From contig VFJS01000001.1 in assembly GCA_009885955.1 (NCBI GenBank), forward strand, positions 1-64,000: a stretch of DNA of 64,000 nt. The letters are read 5' to 3'. Positions 35,754-44,724 of the stretch are shown piece after piece (the stretch's first letter is position 1; each line of letters begins with the position of its first letter). The stretch is from Spirochaetia bacterium. GTDB lineage: Bacteria > Spirochaetota > UBA4802 > UBA5550. The notes beneath the pieces were generated by a model. That model had not been told where the DNA came from, did not search any database, and saw only the letters and a program-made list of their open reading frames with translations. The position numbers and the translations under genes were made by a program.

Positions 35754-36392
35754 ATGAAATACATGAACGAATTGGTAGCAAGATATCCGGTATTATCAGA
35801 GTGCATTGATGATATTATTCAACTGGTAACATCAATTGTCGACGCTTATTATGCAGGCAATAAATTACTCATATGCGGAAACGGGGGGAGCGCTGCAGAT
35901 TCAGAGCATATTGTCGGGGAACTGATGAAAGGTTTTCACTTAAAACGCCCGTTATCACCTGACGAAAAAAAGCTGTTTCATGAAAAATTTGGAGACGATG
36001 GAATATATATTTCTGAGAATCTCCAGATGGCCATCCCGGCAATATCATTGACCGGGCATCCATGTTTTTCAACGGCTTTTCAAAATGATTGTGATTATCA
36101 ACTGGTATTCGCGCAGCAGGTATACGGGTATGGGAAAAAGGGAGATCTGTTTTTAGGCATTACCACATCAGGAAATTCAAGGAATGTCATATTAGCTGCT
36201 ATGACAGCAAAATTAAGAGGCCTGAAAACGGCGGTATTAACGGGAAAAGAGGGCGGAAAAATTGCCGGATTTTCTGATATATGCATCAAAACTCCGTCAT
36301 CGGTGACTCATGAAATCCAGGAGCTGCACCTTCCCATTTACCATGCAGTCTGCCTGCAGGCTGAATTTGAAATTTTTAATAAAATCGTTTGA
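35754..36392 (+). CDS. gmhA: Sedoheptulose-7-phosphate isomerase
   Basis: This 212-residue SIS-fold isomerase converts sedoheptulose 7-phosphate to D-glycero-D-manno-heptose 7-phosphate. LLICGNGGSAADSEHIVGELMKGF (phosphate-binding loop and active-site glutamate), LFLGITTSGNSRNVILAA and the C-terminal THEIQELHLPIYHAVCLQAE with its conserved E and H residues are GmhA hallmarks. An insertion around residues 63-82 is longer than in E. coli GmhA but common in GmhA variants of surface loci. A GAAAGGTGG box supports the start. It supplies HddA, encoded 13 kb downstream. Confidence 0.92.
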   Translation: MKYMNELVARYPVLSECIDDIIQLVTSIVDAYYAGNKLLICGNGGSAADSEHIVGELMKGFHLKRPLSPDEKKLFHEKFGDDGIYISENLQMAIPAISLTGHPCFSTAFQNDCDYQLVFAQQVYGYGKKGDLFLGITTSGNSRNVILAAMTAKLRGLKTAVLTGKEGGKIAGFSDICIKTPSSVTHEIQELHLPIYHAVCLQAEFEIFNKIV

Positions 36393-36403
36393 GGGATATA
36401 CAC

Positions 36404-37606
36404 ATGGCTGAAATAAAATATTCATTTGGAACAATATCCATTACTGAAAAAGCAAAAAAGCTGATCAATGAAGCCCTGGATTCAACACGAGTCTCCTCGG
36501 GGAAATATGTGAGGTTGTTTGAACAGCTTTTTGCCGAAATGAACGGGACGAAGGAGGCCGTTGCCGTAAGCACAGGAACCGATGCCGACGCCCTGGCACT
36601 CGCTGCCCTTTATGATTTTGGTGCCGAATGGGGCGATGAGATCATTGTTCCTGCGCTCTCTTTTGTGGCAACAGGGAACGCGGTTCTCATCGCCGGATTA
36701 ACCCCTGTTTTTGTTGATGTAGAAAGAAATACCCTGAACATTGATCCGTCAAAAATTGAGGAAAAAATCACTGAAAAGACACGGGCAATCATGCCGGTGC
36801 ATCTTATGGGGAAGCCGGCAAAGATGGATGAAATAATGGCTTTAGCTAAACAATACAATTTGGAAGTTATTGAAGACGCCGCTGAAGCCCATAATACCTA
36901 TTACAAGGGGAAACAAGTCGGCACCTTCGGAATTATGGGAGCGTACAGCCTTTATGTTGCCCATATTATTACAACCATTGAGGGCGGCATCATCGTGACC
37001 GATAATCCTGATTATGCTGAAGTGCTTCGCTCGCTCCGTTCCCACGGCAGGGCTTGCAAATGCACAAGCTGCGTTGTGAATACAAATGAATCGGAGTGCA
37101 AAAAACGTTTTGCACAGGGTGAGGATATCCGTTTTATTTTTGAGAGGTATGGTTTCTCAAGCAAGATGAATGAGCTGGAAGCAGCAGTGGGCCTTGGCAA
37201 TATGGAAGTGTATCAGAATATTATTGAAAAGAGGCGGGAAAATCTTCTCTATCTCATAAAAGAATTTAAGACTTTCAAGAACTATTTTTTTACCATGGAA
37301 GAGGAAGAACATGAAAAAATAGGGCCCCATGCCCTGCCAATCATATGCCAGGACAATGTTTCTTTTACAAGAAATTCATATGCCCTTTTTCTTGAACAAA
37401 ACGGCATTGATTCACGGAATATGTTCCAATCAATGCCGACGCAGTGTCCCCAGTTTAAAAGATTCGGATATCATTATGGCGATTTCCCTTCAACGGAATA
37501 TATCGCAAATAATGGAATCCATGTGGGTGTTCACCAGGACTTAAACAGGGAACATCTTGATTATTTGCTTGAGAAAACTGATTCATTTATCAAAAAAAAT
37601 TCTTGA
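36404..37606 (+). CDS. rfbH: RfbH-like PMP-dependent 3-dehydrase (CDP-4-keto-6-deoxyglucose-3-dehydrase, E1)
   Basis: The ATG at 36404, after a GAGGGA box, gives 400 residues of the DegT/DnrJ fold. The usual PLP-binding lysine is replaced by histidine: H187 in YVAHIITTIEGG. That is the mark of PMP-dependent deoxygenating enzymes (RfbH/E1, ColD). A cysteine cluster C218-x-C220-x2-C223-x8-C232 sits where RfbH holds its [2Fe-2S] cluster; ColD lacks it. So the protein removes the 3-hydroxyl in the route to CDP-3,6-dideoxyhexoses, together with RfbF and RfbG. It is shorter than Yersinia RfbH (437). The partner reductase (E3, AscD/RfbI) is not in the window. Confidence 0.87.
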   Translation: MAEIKYSFGTISITEKAKKLINEALDSTRVSSGKYVRLFEQLFAEMNGTKEAVAVSTGTDADALALAALYDFGAEWGDEIIVPALSFVATGNAVLIAGLTPVFVDVERNTLNIDPSKIEEKITEKTRAIMPVHLMGKPAKMDEIMALAKQYNLEVIEDAAEAHNTYYKGKQVGTFGIMGAYSLYVAHIITTIEGGIIVTDNPDYAEVLRSLRSHGRACKCTSCVVNTNESECKKRFAQGEDIRFIFERYGFSSKMNELEAAVGLGNMEVYQNIIEKRRENLLYLIKEFKTFKNYFFTMEEEEHEKIGPHALPIICQDNVSFTRNSYALFLEQNGIDSRNMFQSMPTQCPQFKRFGYHYGDFPSTEYIANNGIHVGVHQDLNREHLDYLLEKTDSFIKKNS

Positions 37607-37614
37607 TATCGAAA

Positions 37615-38445
37615 ATGATCTTTTTATCTTCATCGTGCGTTTCAGGGGGAACTATTATTGAAAAACTCGAAATCCTTGGAAAAATTACAAAAAATATTGA
37701 GTTGAGCGGTGGTTCATTATTTGAGGAGGAAATTCTTGAGAAGCTCCTCATTGAGAAGGGTAAGGGTTTTAATTTTCTTCTCCATGGATATTTTCCCCCA
37801 CCTAAAAAAGGGATGCTGCTAAACTTTGCTGATTCGTCGAAAGAAACTCAAGCGTTTATATCACATTCAGTATTTTTATGCAAAGCTCTTAAAATTCCTT
37901 ATTATTCAGTTCATGCAGGCTTTAAAAAAGATTATACAATCGATAAGGAAAAACTTTTCGGCGGCAGTAAAAATTTTTATCTATCAGGGATTGAAAAGAA
38001 TATAAATTGGTTTTGTGATTCATTTCCCGATATGGAACTTGCCGTTGAGAATTTATTTCCCGTGGGTAATGACATATCTACATGTTTTTGCATGCATCAT
38101 GAGGATATAGTAAATTTTCTTAACCGTTTTAAAAAAATTAAACTGCTTCTTGACCTTGGGCATCTTCAAGTATCAGGGAAACTTCTTGATTTTGATATCA
38201 GAAAATCTGCTCAAATTTTGTTAAAGGAATTTTCAGACAGGGTAATTGAAATTCATCTTTCTGAAAATGACGGATTTGATGATGACCATAACATTCCTCA
38301 AAAATACGGGTTTCAATATAATTTTGTTAATGAGAATCTTGAATTAATTGTCAGGAATAGAATAAACTTGACTATAGAAGCGCGAAAATCCAGTATGGAA
38401 TCTATTGAAGAATGTTTTAATTCTTTTCATAACCTTATATTTTAA
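37615..38445 (+). CDS. TIM-barrel sugar isomerase/epimerase-like protein
   Basis: A protein of about 276 residues in the xylose isomerase-like/AP endonuclease 2 superfamily. It has strand motifs MIFLSSSCVSGG, IELSGGSLF, FLLHGYFPPP, YYSVHAGF, LAVENLFP, LLLDLGHLQVSG and VIEIHLSENDG, in which the H, E, D and H residues form the usual metal site of these enzymes. The substrate is unknown. It is coupled with the RfbH-like gene and stands before an SDR, so isomerisation of a sugar or sugar phosphate for the glycan is likely. A TTG at 37603 is an alternative start. Similar genes are seen in other O-antigen loci. Confidence 0.72.
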   Translation: MIFLSSSCVSGGTIIEKLEILGKITKNIELSGGSLFEEEILEKLLIEKGKGFNFLLHGYFPPPKKGMLLNFADSSKETQAFISHSVFLCKALKIPYYSVHAGFKKDYTIDKEKLFGGSKNFYLSGIEKNINWFCDSFPDMELAVENLFPVGNDISTCFCMHHEDIVNFLNRFKKIKLLLDLGHLQVSGKLLDFDIRKSAQILLKEFSDRVIEIHLSENDGFDDDHNIPQKYGFQYNFVNENLELIVRNRINLTIEARKSSMESIEECFNSFHNLIF

Positions 38446-38463
38446 ATTAATTATTCAAGGTAA

Positions 38464-39401
<938 letters not shown>

Positions 39402-39402
<1 letters not shown>

Positions 39403-40349
39403 TGAATGTTAACAGTAAAATATATGTAGCCGGGCACACAGGGCTTCTTGGTTCCGCGCTTATCCGGGTGCTATCAAATAAAGGTTACGGCAACATTATT
39501 ACAAGGTCTCATGCAGATCTTGATCTCACTGATAGAAAACAGGTTGAAAACTATTTTATTAATGAAAAACCTGAATTTGTATTTCTCGCAGCTGGAAAGG
39601 TTGGCGGTATTATCAGTAACAGGACATATCCTGCTGACTATCTGCATATAAATATTGCCATTCAGGATAATGTATTTGAGTCATCAAAAAATTTCGGTGT
39701 AAAAGCCCTTGTTTATTACGGTTCATCCTGTACCTATCCGAAAATATGCGAACAGCCTATGAAAGAGGAGTACTGGTTAACCGGTGCATTGGAAGATACA
39801 AGCGCAGCTTATGCAGCAGCCAAGATTGCTGGAATTATTGGCTGCAGGTCATATAATCAGCAATTTAATTCTACAAAATATATCTGCCTTATCCCTAATT
39901 CAATGTTCGGACCTCATGATAATTTTGACCTTGAAAATGCCCATGTGCTTTCGTCATTGATGAAGAAGCTGCACGACGCTAAGACTGCACATCAAAATGA
40001 AATTGTCTTATGGGGCAGCGGCTCTCCCCGCCGGGAATTTATTCACAGCGAAGATACGGCAAGAGCATCAATTTTCATGGTTGAAAATAGTGAAAAGCTT
40101 GAAAACCGTCATTATAACGCAGGAACTGGCACTGATTATTCCATAAAAGAACTTGCAGAAATCATGTCGGATGTTGTCGGGTATAAGGGAAAAATAACAT
40201 GGGATACATCGAAGCCAGATGGTACTCCCAGAAAACTGCTCGACAGCTCCCGAATTTTATCACTGGGCTGGAAACCCCAGGTAAATTTCAAACAGGGACT
40301 TGAAGAAACATACGTCTGGTTTTTGCACAACCGGCCGGGGTTGAAATAA
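39402..40349 (+). CDS. fcl: GDP-L-fucose synthase-like epimerase/reductase
   Basis: This 315-residue SDR closely follows the Fcl/WcaG pattern: YVAGHTGLLGSALIRVL, DLTDRKQVENYF, AAGKVGGIISNRTYPADYLHINIAIQDNV, SSCTYPKICEQPM, then catalytic SAAYAAAKIAG and PNSMFGPHDNFD. Fcl reduces and epimerises GDP-4-keto-6-deoxymannose to GDP-fucose. No GDP-mannose 4,6-dehydratase is in the window, so the substrate may come from a distant gene or be a heptose analogue (relatives reduce GDP-6-deoxy-4-keto-heptose in Campylobacter). Tightly linked to the split transketolase downstream. Confidence 0.85.
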
Positions 40350-40356
40350 TAATTAT

Positions 40357-41178
40357 ATGGGAAATGAATCTTTCATTAATGCTATTACCAGTAAGGCGAA
40401 ATGGGTATTTTCAGAGACTTTGAAAATCCACCGCTCTGCCCCTGAAACACGGGTTGCATCAGCATTATCCTGTATTGAAATTTTTTCAACATTATATTAT
40501 GGAGATTTAATTAAATATTATCCACATGATCCGCTGAATTCAGATCGGGATCGCGTAATAATCAGCAAAGGGCACGGTTCAATATGTTTTTATCCGATAC
40601 TGGCTGATCTCGGATTTTTTAAAATGGATGAGTTGAAAAATGTCGGGCAGGAGGGAAGTTTCCTCGGCGGGATTCCTGATCCGATTATTCCCGGGTATGA
40701 AACCATAAATGGTTCTCTTGGGCATGGATTAGGTGTAGCGTGCGGAATTGCTGTATCATTAAAGAGGAGAAAAAAAAATCAGAATGTCATTGTCATAGTC
40801 GGCGATGGGGAGTTGAATGAGGGATCTAACTGGGAAGCAATAAATTTTGCCGCCCATCATAAGCTGGACAATCTTCTTTTAATAATCGATGATAATAAAA
40901 TATCTATGCTGAATTTTTCCGCCCGTATTATAAATGCCGCCCCTTTAAGTGAAAAATTTGCTGCGTTTGGATGGGAAATTTCTGATATAGACGGTCATGA
41001 TATACCAGCTCTCTATACTGCAATTTCAACATGTTTAAAATCCCGTAATAAAAAACCGAAAGTCATATCAGCGCATACAGTCAAAGGCAGAGGTGTCCCG
41101 TCCCTTGAAAATAAACCTCTGTCTCACATAATGAATATTAAATCAGAAGAAATCGATGAAATTCTGAGGGGCATATAA
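40357..41178 (+). CDS. Transketolase N-terminal half (ThDP-binding)
   Basis: A 273-residue subunit equal to the pyrophosphate-binding half of transketolase. HRSAPETRVASALSCIEIFSTLYYG, ISKGHGSICFYPILADLG and NGSLGHGLGVACGIA are typical, and the ThDP motif is GDGELNEGSNWEAINFAAHHKLDNLLLIIDDNK (about 147-180). The C-terminal half is encoded separately by the next gene, with the two genes touching by one base. Split transketolases occur in archaea, in sugar catabolism and in polysaccharide loci. Possible roles here are sedoheptulose 7-phosphate supply for GmhA or transfer of a two-carbon unit onto a keto-sugar. Confidence 0.88.
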   Translation: MGNESFINAITSKAKWVFSETLKIHRSAPETRVASALSCIEIFSTLYYGDLIKYYPHDPLNSDRDRVIISKGHGSICFYPILADLGFFKMDELKNVGQEGSFLGGIPDPIIPGYETINGSLGHGLGVACGIAVSLKRRKKNQNVIVIVGDGELNEGSNWEAINFAAHHKLDNLLLIIDDNKISMLNFSARIINAAPLSEKFAAFGWEISDIDGHDIPALYTAISTCLKSRNKKPKVISAHTVKGRGVPSLENKPLSHIMNIKSEEIDEILRGI

Positions 41179-42134
41179 TGTCCATACCGTTGAAGACTAT
41201 GAGGGATGTTTTTATTGAAAAACTGCATGGATTGATGCGGGAACGGGATGACATTTTTTTTCTGACAGCTGATTTTGGATCACCTAAACTTGATGCAATG
41301 ATAGAGGAATTCCCGGATAATTTCATAAATGTCGGCATATCAGAACAGAATCTTATAAATGTTTCTGCAGGCCTGGCTATAGAAGGATGGAATGTCTATG
41401 CCTATGCAATTGCTCCATTTATTACCATGCGTTGTTATGAGCAGATACGCGTTAATCTTTCTCTGCTCTCATTGGAACGGCCCATGAATGTTACATTAAT
41501 CGGGGTTGGTGCCGGCGTCAGTTATGATGTTTCCGGTCCCACGCATCATTGTCTTGAGGATATAACATTAATGCGCCTGCTTCCGGGTTTTACCGTTTTA
41601 TCACCTTCGGATTATGTTACAGCTGAAATGCTGCCGGAATATTCATTGAGAGAAAAGGGATTGAAATATTTACGATTTGATTCAAAGCCCCATTCACCAA
41701 TCCATAATGCCGGTGATATAGATTTTAAAAAAGGTTTTGTTGAACTGAAATATGGAGAAAAGATATTATTATTAGCAACGGGGTATATGGTATTTGTAGC
41801 ATTACAATTGCATGAACAGCTTTTACAAGTTGGAATAAAAACCGGTGTATTAGATATCTACGAACTGAGCAATCCTGATAATGAAAATCTTTCTGGAATC
41901 ATGGAGAAATATCCGCATATTATTTCCATGGAAGAGGGTATCATAGGGCGCGGGGGGCTTGATTCATTGCTGTCAGAAATAATCAGACTTCATAAACTTG
42001 ATTCCCTTTTACACCCTGTCGGCATAAAAAATGAATATTCTTTTGCTATAGGTTCAAGAAATTTTATCCATAATTCTTACGGTTTTGGGATTGAACATAT
42101 TAAAGAATTAATTATGAGTATTGTAAGAAGCTGA
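41178..42134 (+). CDS. Transketolase C-terminal half
   Basis: A 318-residue partner of the preceding gene, with the Pyr domain (TADFGSPKLDAM, FINVGISEQNLINVSAGLAIEGWNVYAYAI with the catalytic glutamate in SEQN, about 55-58) and the C-terminal transketolase domain. The stretch VGAGVSYDVSGPTHHCLED aligns with the phosphate-binding THDSIGVGEDGPTHQPIE of classic transketolase: the second histidine is kept, but the first histidine, which helps hold the acceptor phosphate in yeast transketolase, is missing. That is common in split forms and may mean another acceptor. Last gene of this tight block; a 330-base gap follows. Confidence 0.87.
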   Translation: MSIPLKTMRDVFIEKLHGLMRERDDIFFLTADFGSPKLDAMIEEFPDNFINVGISEQNLINVSAGLAIEGWNVYAYAIAPFITMRCYEQIRVNLSLLSLERPMNVTLIGVGAGVSYDVSGPTHHCLEDITLMRLLPGFTVLSPSDYVTAEMLPEYSLREKGLKYLRFDSKPHSPIHNAGDIDFKKGFVELKYGEKILLLATGYMVFVALQLHEQLLQVGIKTGVLDIYELSNPDNENLSGIMEKYPHIISMEEGIIGRGGLDSLLSEIIRLHKLDSLLHPVGIKNEYSFAIGSRNFIHNSYGFGIEHIKELIMSIVRS

Positions 42135-42464
42135 TTAATGTTATATGACAGAAATTGTTTTTAAGAAAATTTCAGACCAACCAAGGTATTTCGGACATTC
42201 CTTGCCGGATCCCCGCAAATGGTTGACTGACTCTTTGAAGGGCTTTTACATATATTTACAAATATTTTGCTCTGAAATTAATATCCATAATTGCTCATGA
42301 GATGAATCATGTTTAAATATTTACTATAATCGCAGGCTATCAATTTTTTGAGTTAATAATAAGCCATGATGAAATATTTAATAGTTTACATTTTAACAGG
42401 ATAAATAAATATTTTTTAAATATGAGATGTTGTCAATAATTATAAATATAAAGCAAAGGATATT
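42135..42464. other. Intergenic region within the island
   Basis: A 330-base AT-rich gap that breaks the operon. A 51-codon frame (42145-42300) lacks a ribosome binding site and matches nothing known, so it is not called as a gene. A TATAAT at 42325-42330 has no -35 box at good spacing. The gap probably holds the promoter for the next genes, but no site is secure. Confidence 0.45.
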
Positions 42465-43199
42465 ATGAAATTTACATTACTTATACCAACAATGAATGAA
42501 ATCGTGGGAATGCGGGAAATCATGCCTCGAATTCCAAAAAAGTTAATTCATCAAATACTTATTGTTGATGGTGGTTCAACAGATGGAACAATTGAATATG
42601 CGAGAGAGAATGGATACGAGGTATATTCGCAGAAGCGACGCGGAATACGTCTGGGGTTAATTGAAAGTTACCCGTTGATAAAAGGGGATTACATCATATC
42701 ATTCAGCCCTGACGGCAATTCTGTTCCGGAGGAAATCCCGAATCTGATAAAAAAATTAAAGGAAGGATATGACCTGGTCATCGTTTCAAGATATTTGAAC
42801 TGGGCGAGAAGTTATGATGATACTTTTATCAGCCGATTGGGGAACTGGTATTTTACCAAAATTATTAATTTTTTGTTTGGCTATCATTATACCGATTCCC
42901 TTGTCATGTTTCGCGGGTACAAACGCGCATTGCCAGAAGAACTTGGATTGACGAAGATAAGATCAAATATTTGGGAAAAAATCATAGGAAAATATATAAG
43001 CTGGGAACCTCAGATGTCAGTAAGGGCTGCGAAAAAAAGGAAAAAAATTTCTGAAATTCCAGGAGATGAGCCGCTAAGAGTAGAAGATATAGGGGAAATG
43101 CATGGAAACAGGATGCTTCCCCCCTCGAGAATACATCATTTCAAATCGGGATTTGCATGTTTGTACATGTTTCTTGAAGAATTTATTAAAAAGGAATAG
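42465..43199 (+). CDS. GT2 family glycosyltransferase (dolichol-phosphate mannosyltransferase-like)
   Basis: This 244-residue GT-A protein has LLIPTMNEIVGMREIMPRI at the N-terminus, the LIVDGGSTDGTIEYA nucleotide-binding motif (about 36-50) and YIISFSPDGNSVPEEIPNLI, where the DxD-like position is D-G-N. It resembles the soluble DPM1/polyprenyl-phosphate sugar synthase group. Such enzymes make polyprenyl-phosphate sugars for GtrA/GT-C systems, and GtrA and DUF2079 genes do lie 4-6 kb downstream. Acceptor and sugar are not known. Confidence 0.82.
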   Translation: MKFTLLIPTMNEIVGMREIMPRIPKKLIHQILIVDGGSTDGTIEYARENGYEVYSQKRRGIRLGLIESYPLIKGDYIISFSPDGNSVPEEIPNLIKKLKEGYDLVIVSRYLNWARSYDDTFISRLGNWYFTKIINFLFGYHYTDSLVMFRGYKRALPEELGLTKIRSNIWEKIIGKYISWEPQMSVRAAKKRKKISEIPGDEPLRVEDIGEMHGNRMLPPSRIHHFKSGFACLYMFLEEFIKKE

Positions 43200-43237
43200 A
43201 CATCATTGAATGCTCTATTTAAGGGATGGGATTAACC

Positions 43238-44560
43238 ATGAAAGTGACACTGGTACAACCGCCAAATTTACAAAGGTCTGGCAAATGGAAAAAACAGAAT
43301 GTTTACAGGACGCCGACCAATCTAGCTCTTCTTGCAGCCTATGTCAGGCATTTTAATCATGAGGTGAGGATTTGCGACCTTGACATCGAAGGCGGAACAG
43401 TTGCCGAAATGGCAGAAAATTTATTGTCTGATAATCCGTTGGTTGTCGGTTTTACATGCCTCACTCCCCGGTATCCGATTATTGTCGATATATCGGAGAA
43501 ACTCAAGGAATTGAATCCCAATATAATAATTGTTGTAGGGGGCCAGCATGTATCGGGATTACCGAAGCATATATTAAAAAAGGATATCATCGATTATGCA
43601 ATACAGGGAGAAGCAGAGGAATCTTTCCTTGAATTTTTAAACCGACTGGAATCTGGGAAATCGATGGATGATTTATCAAACCTGATTTATGAAAAATCCG
43701 GGAAATTATATATAAATCCCTGCAGATCATATATCGATAATTTGGATTCACTCCCTTTTCCTGCCTGGGATCTCCTTAAGCTTGAAAATTATACAGATCC
43801 GGCTTTTTACAAAGGGGCTCACCTGGGAATAATCACTAGCCGCGGGTGTCCCTTTAACTGTTATTTCTGTGCATCCAAGGTGGTCTGGGGAAGAACGGTC
43901 AGGCTGAGATCTCCTGAAAATATGGTCCAGGAGATCAGGGAGGCTGTGGAAGTATATAAGATAAATGAGTTCATGTTTTATGATGATACTTTCACGTTAA
44001 ATAAGAAACGGATATTGCAATTCTGTGAAATGATGGAAAATAGCGGCCTCGAAATCAGGTTTTATGCGCAGATCCGTGTAGATACAATAGATAAAGAACT
44101 TGCCCTGAGGTTGAAAAAAATAGGATGTTTTGCTGTTGCCATCGGGGTTGAGAGCGGTAATGAGAAAATTCTAAAAGAAATGGGGAAAAGTTTAACCAAA
44201 GACAATATTAGAAATGGCTGTAAAGCTCTAAAAGATGCAGATATGCCGTTTTTAGCAAGTTTTATTATTGGCCATCCAGGGGATACGCATGAAACAATTC
44301 ATGAAACATTGCACTTCGCAGATGAACTTGATGCTGATCAGGCTAAATTTATGATTGCAACTCCTTATCCTGGAACAAGATTTTTTGATTTGGCAGTGGA
44401 AAAAGGATTGATCCCGGAAGAAGGAGCTGAAGATTTAGGTGACCATACATATTTTCAGCATGTAGCAGCAAATTTATCAGAGATAAGTGATGAGGATCTA
44501 TTGAAATATCAGCAGGATGCCTTTGATGAATATGATAAAAGGAAAAGACCTTTAGTGTAA
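43238..44560 (+). CDS. Cobalamin-binding radical SAM protein
   Basis: This roughly 440-residue protein has an N-terminal B12-binding domain (VTLVQPPNLQ, then FTCLTPRYPIIVDI and VVGGQHVSGLP; about 1-140) and a radical SAM core with cluster motif C-x3-C-x2-C in SRGCPFNCYFCASK (about 204-217), followed by GVESGNEKIL and IIGHPGDT. The arrangement is that of class B radical SAM enzymes such as BchE, HpnJ and fosfomycin C-methylases, which methylate or rearrange unreactive carbons. B12 binding by this domain often lacks the DxHxxG motif, as here. In a glycan locus, C-methylation of a sugar or change to a lipid carrier is possible. ATG at 43238 follows a GGGATGGG box; 43226 is an alternative. Confidence 0.87.
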   Translation: MKVTLVQPPNLQRSGKWKKQNVYRTPTNLALLAAYVRHFNHEVRICDLDIEGGTVAEMAENLLSDNPLVVGFTCLTPRYPIIVDISEKLKELNPNIIIVVGGQHVSGLPKHILKKDIIDYAIQGEAEESFLEFLNRLESGKSMDDLSNLIYEKSGKLYINPCRSYIDNLDSLPFPAWDLLKLENYTDPAFYKGAHLGIITSRGCPFNCYFCASKVVWGRTVRLRSPENMVQEIREAVEVYKINEFMFYDDTFTLNKKRILQFCEMMENSGLEIRFYAQIRVDTIDKELALRLKKIGCFAVAIGVESGNEKILKEMGKSLTKDNIRNGCKALKDADMPFLASFIIGHPGDTHETIHETLHFADELDADQAKFMIATPYPGTRFFDLAVEKGLIPEEGAEDLGDHTYFQHVAANLSEISDEDLLKYQQDAFDEYDKRKRPLV

Positions 44561-44724
44561 ATGTTATTAACTCATACAGCAGCGTCTAAATGAGCCTTGG
44601 AGTGCTAAGCAGATTTCAAAAATACACTGACATGTGTCTGAATGTTATTAAATTTTTGTGTTTAATAATGATAGTTAATAATTATTAAATTGATTATGTT
44701 TTATATGCAATAGGAGAGAATATT
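44561..44724. promoter_or_regulatory. AT-rich spacer with inverted repeat before the second radical SAM gene
   Basis: The 164-base gap contains a perfect 9-bp AT-rich inverted repeat (44661-44669 and 44681-44689) about 35 bases before the next start codon. It could be part of a promoter or an operator; no -35/-10 pair is convincing. Confidence 0.3.

Noticed and set aside
36404-37606. Ordinary DegT aminotransferase (perosamine or PseC type)
   Set aside because: The PLP lysine is histidine (H187) and there is a cysteine cluster, so it is a 3-dehydrase rather than an aminotransferase.
42145-42300. 51-codon gene after the split transketolase
   Set aside because: No ribosome binding site and no known match; the second half is low-complexity hydrophobic.
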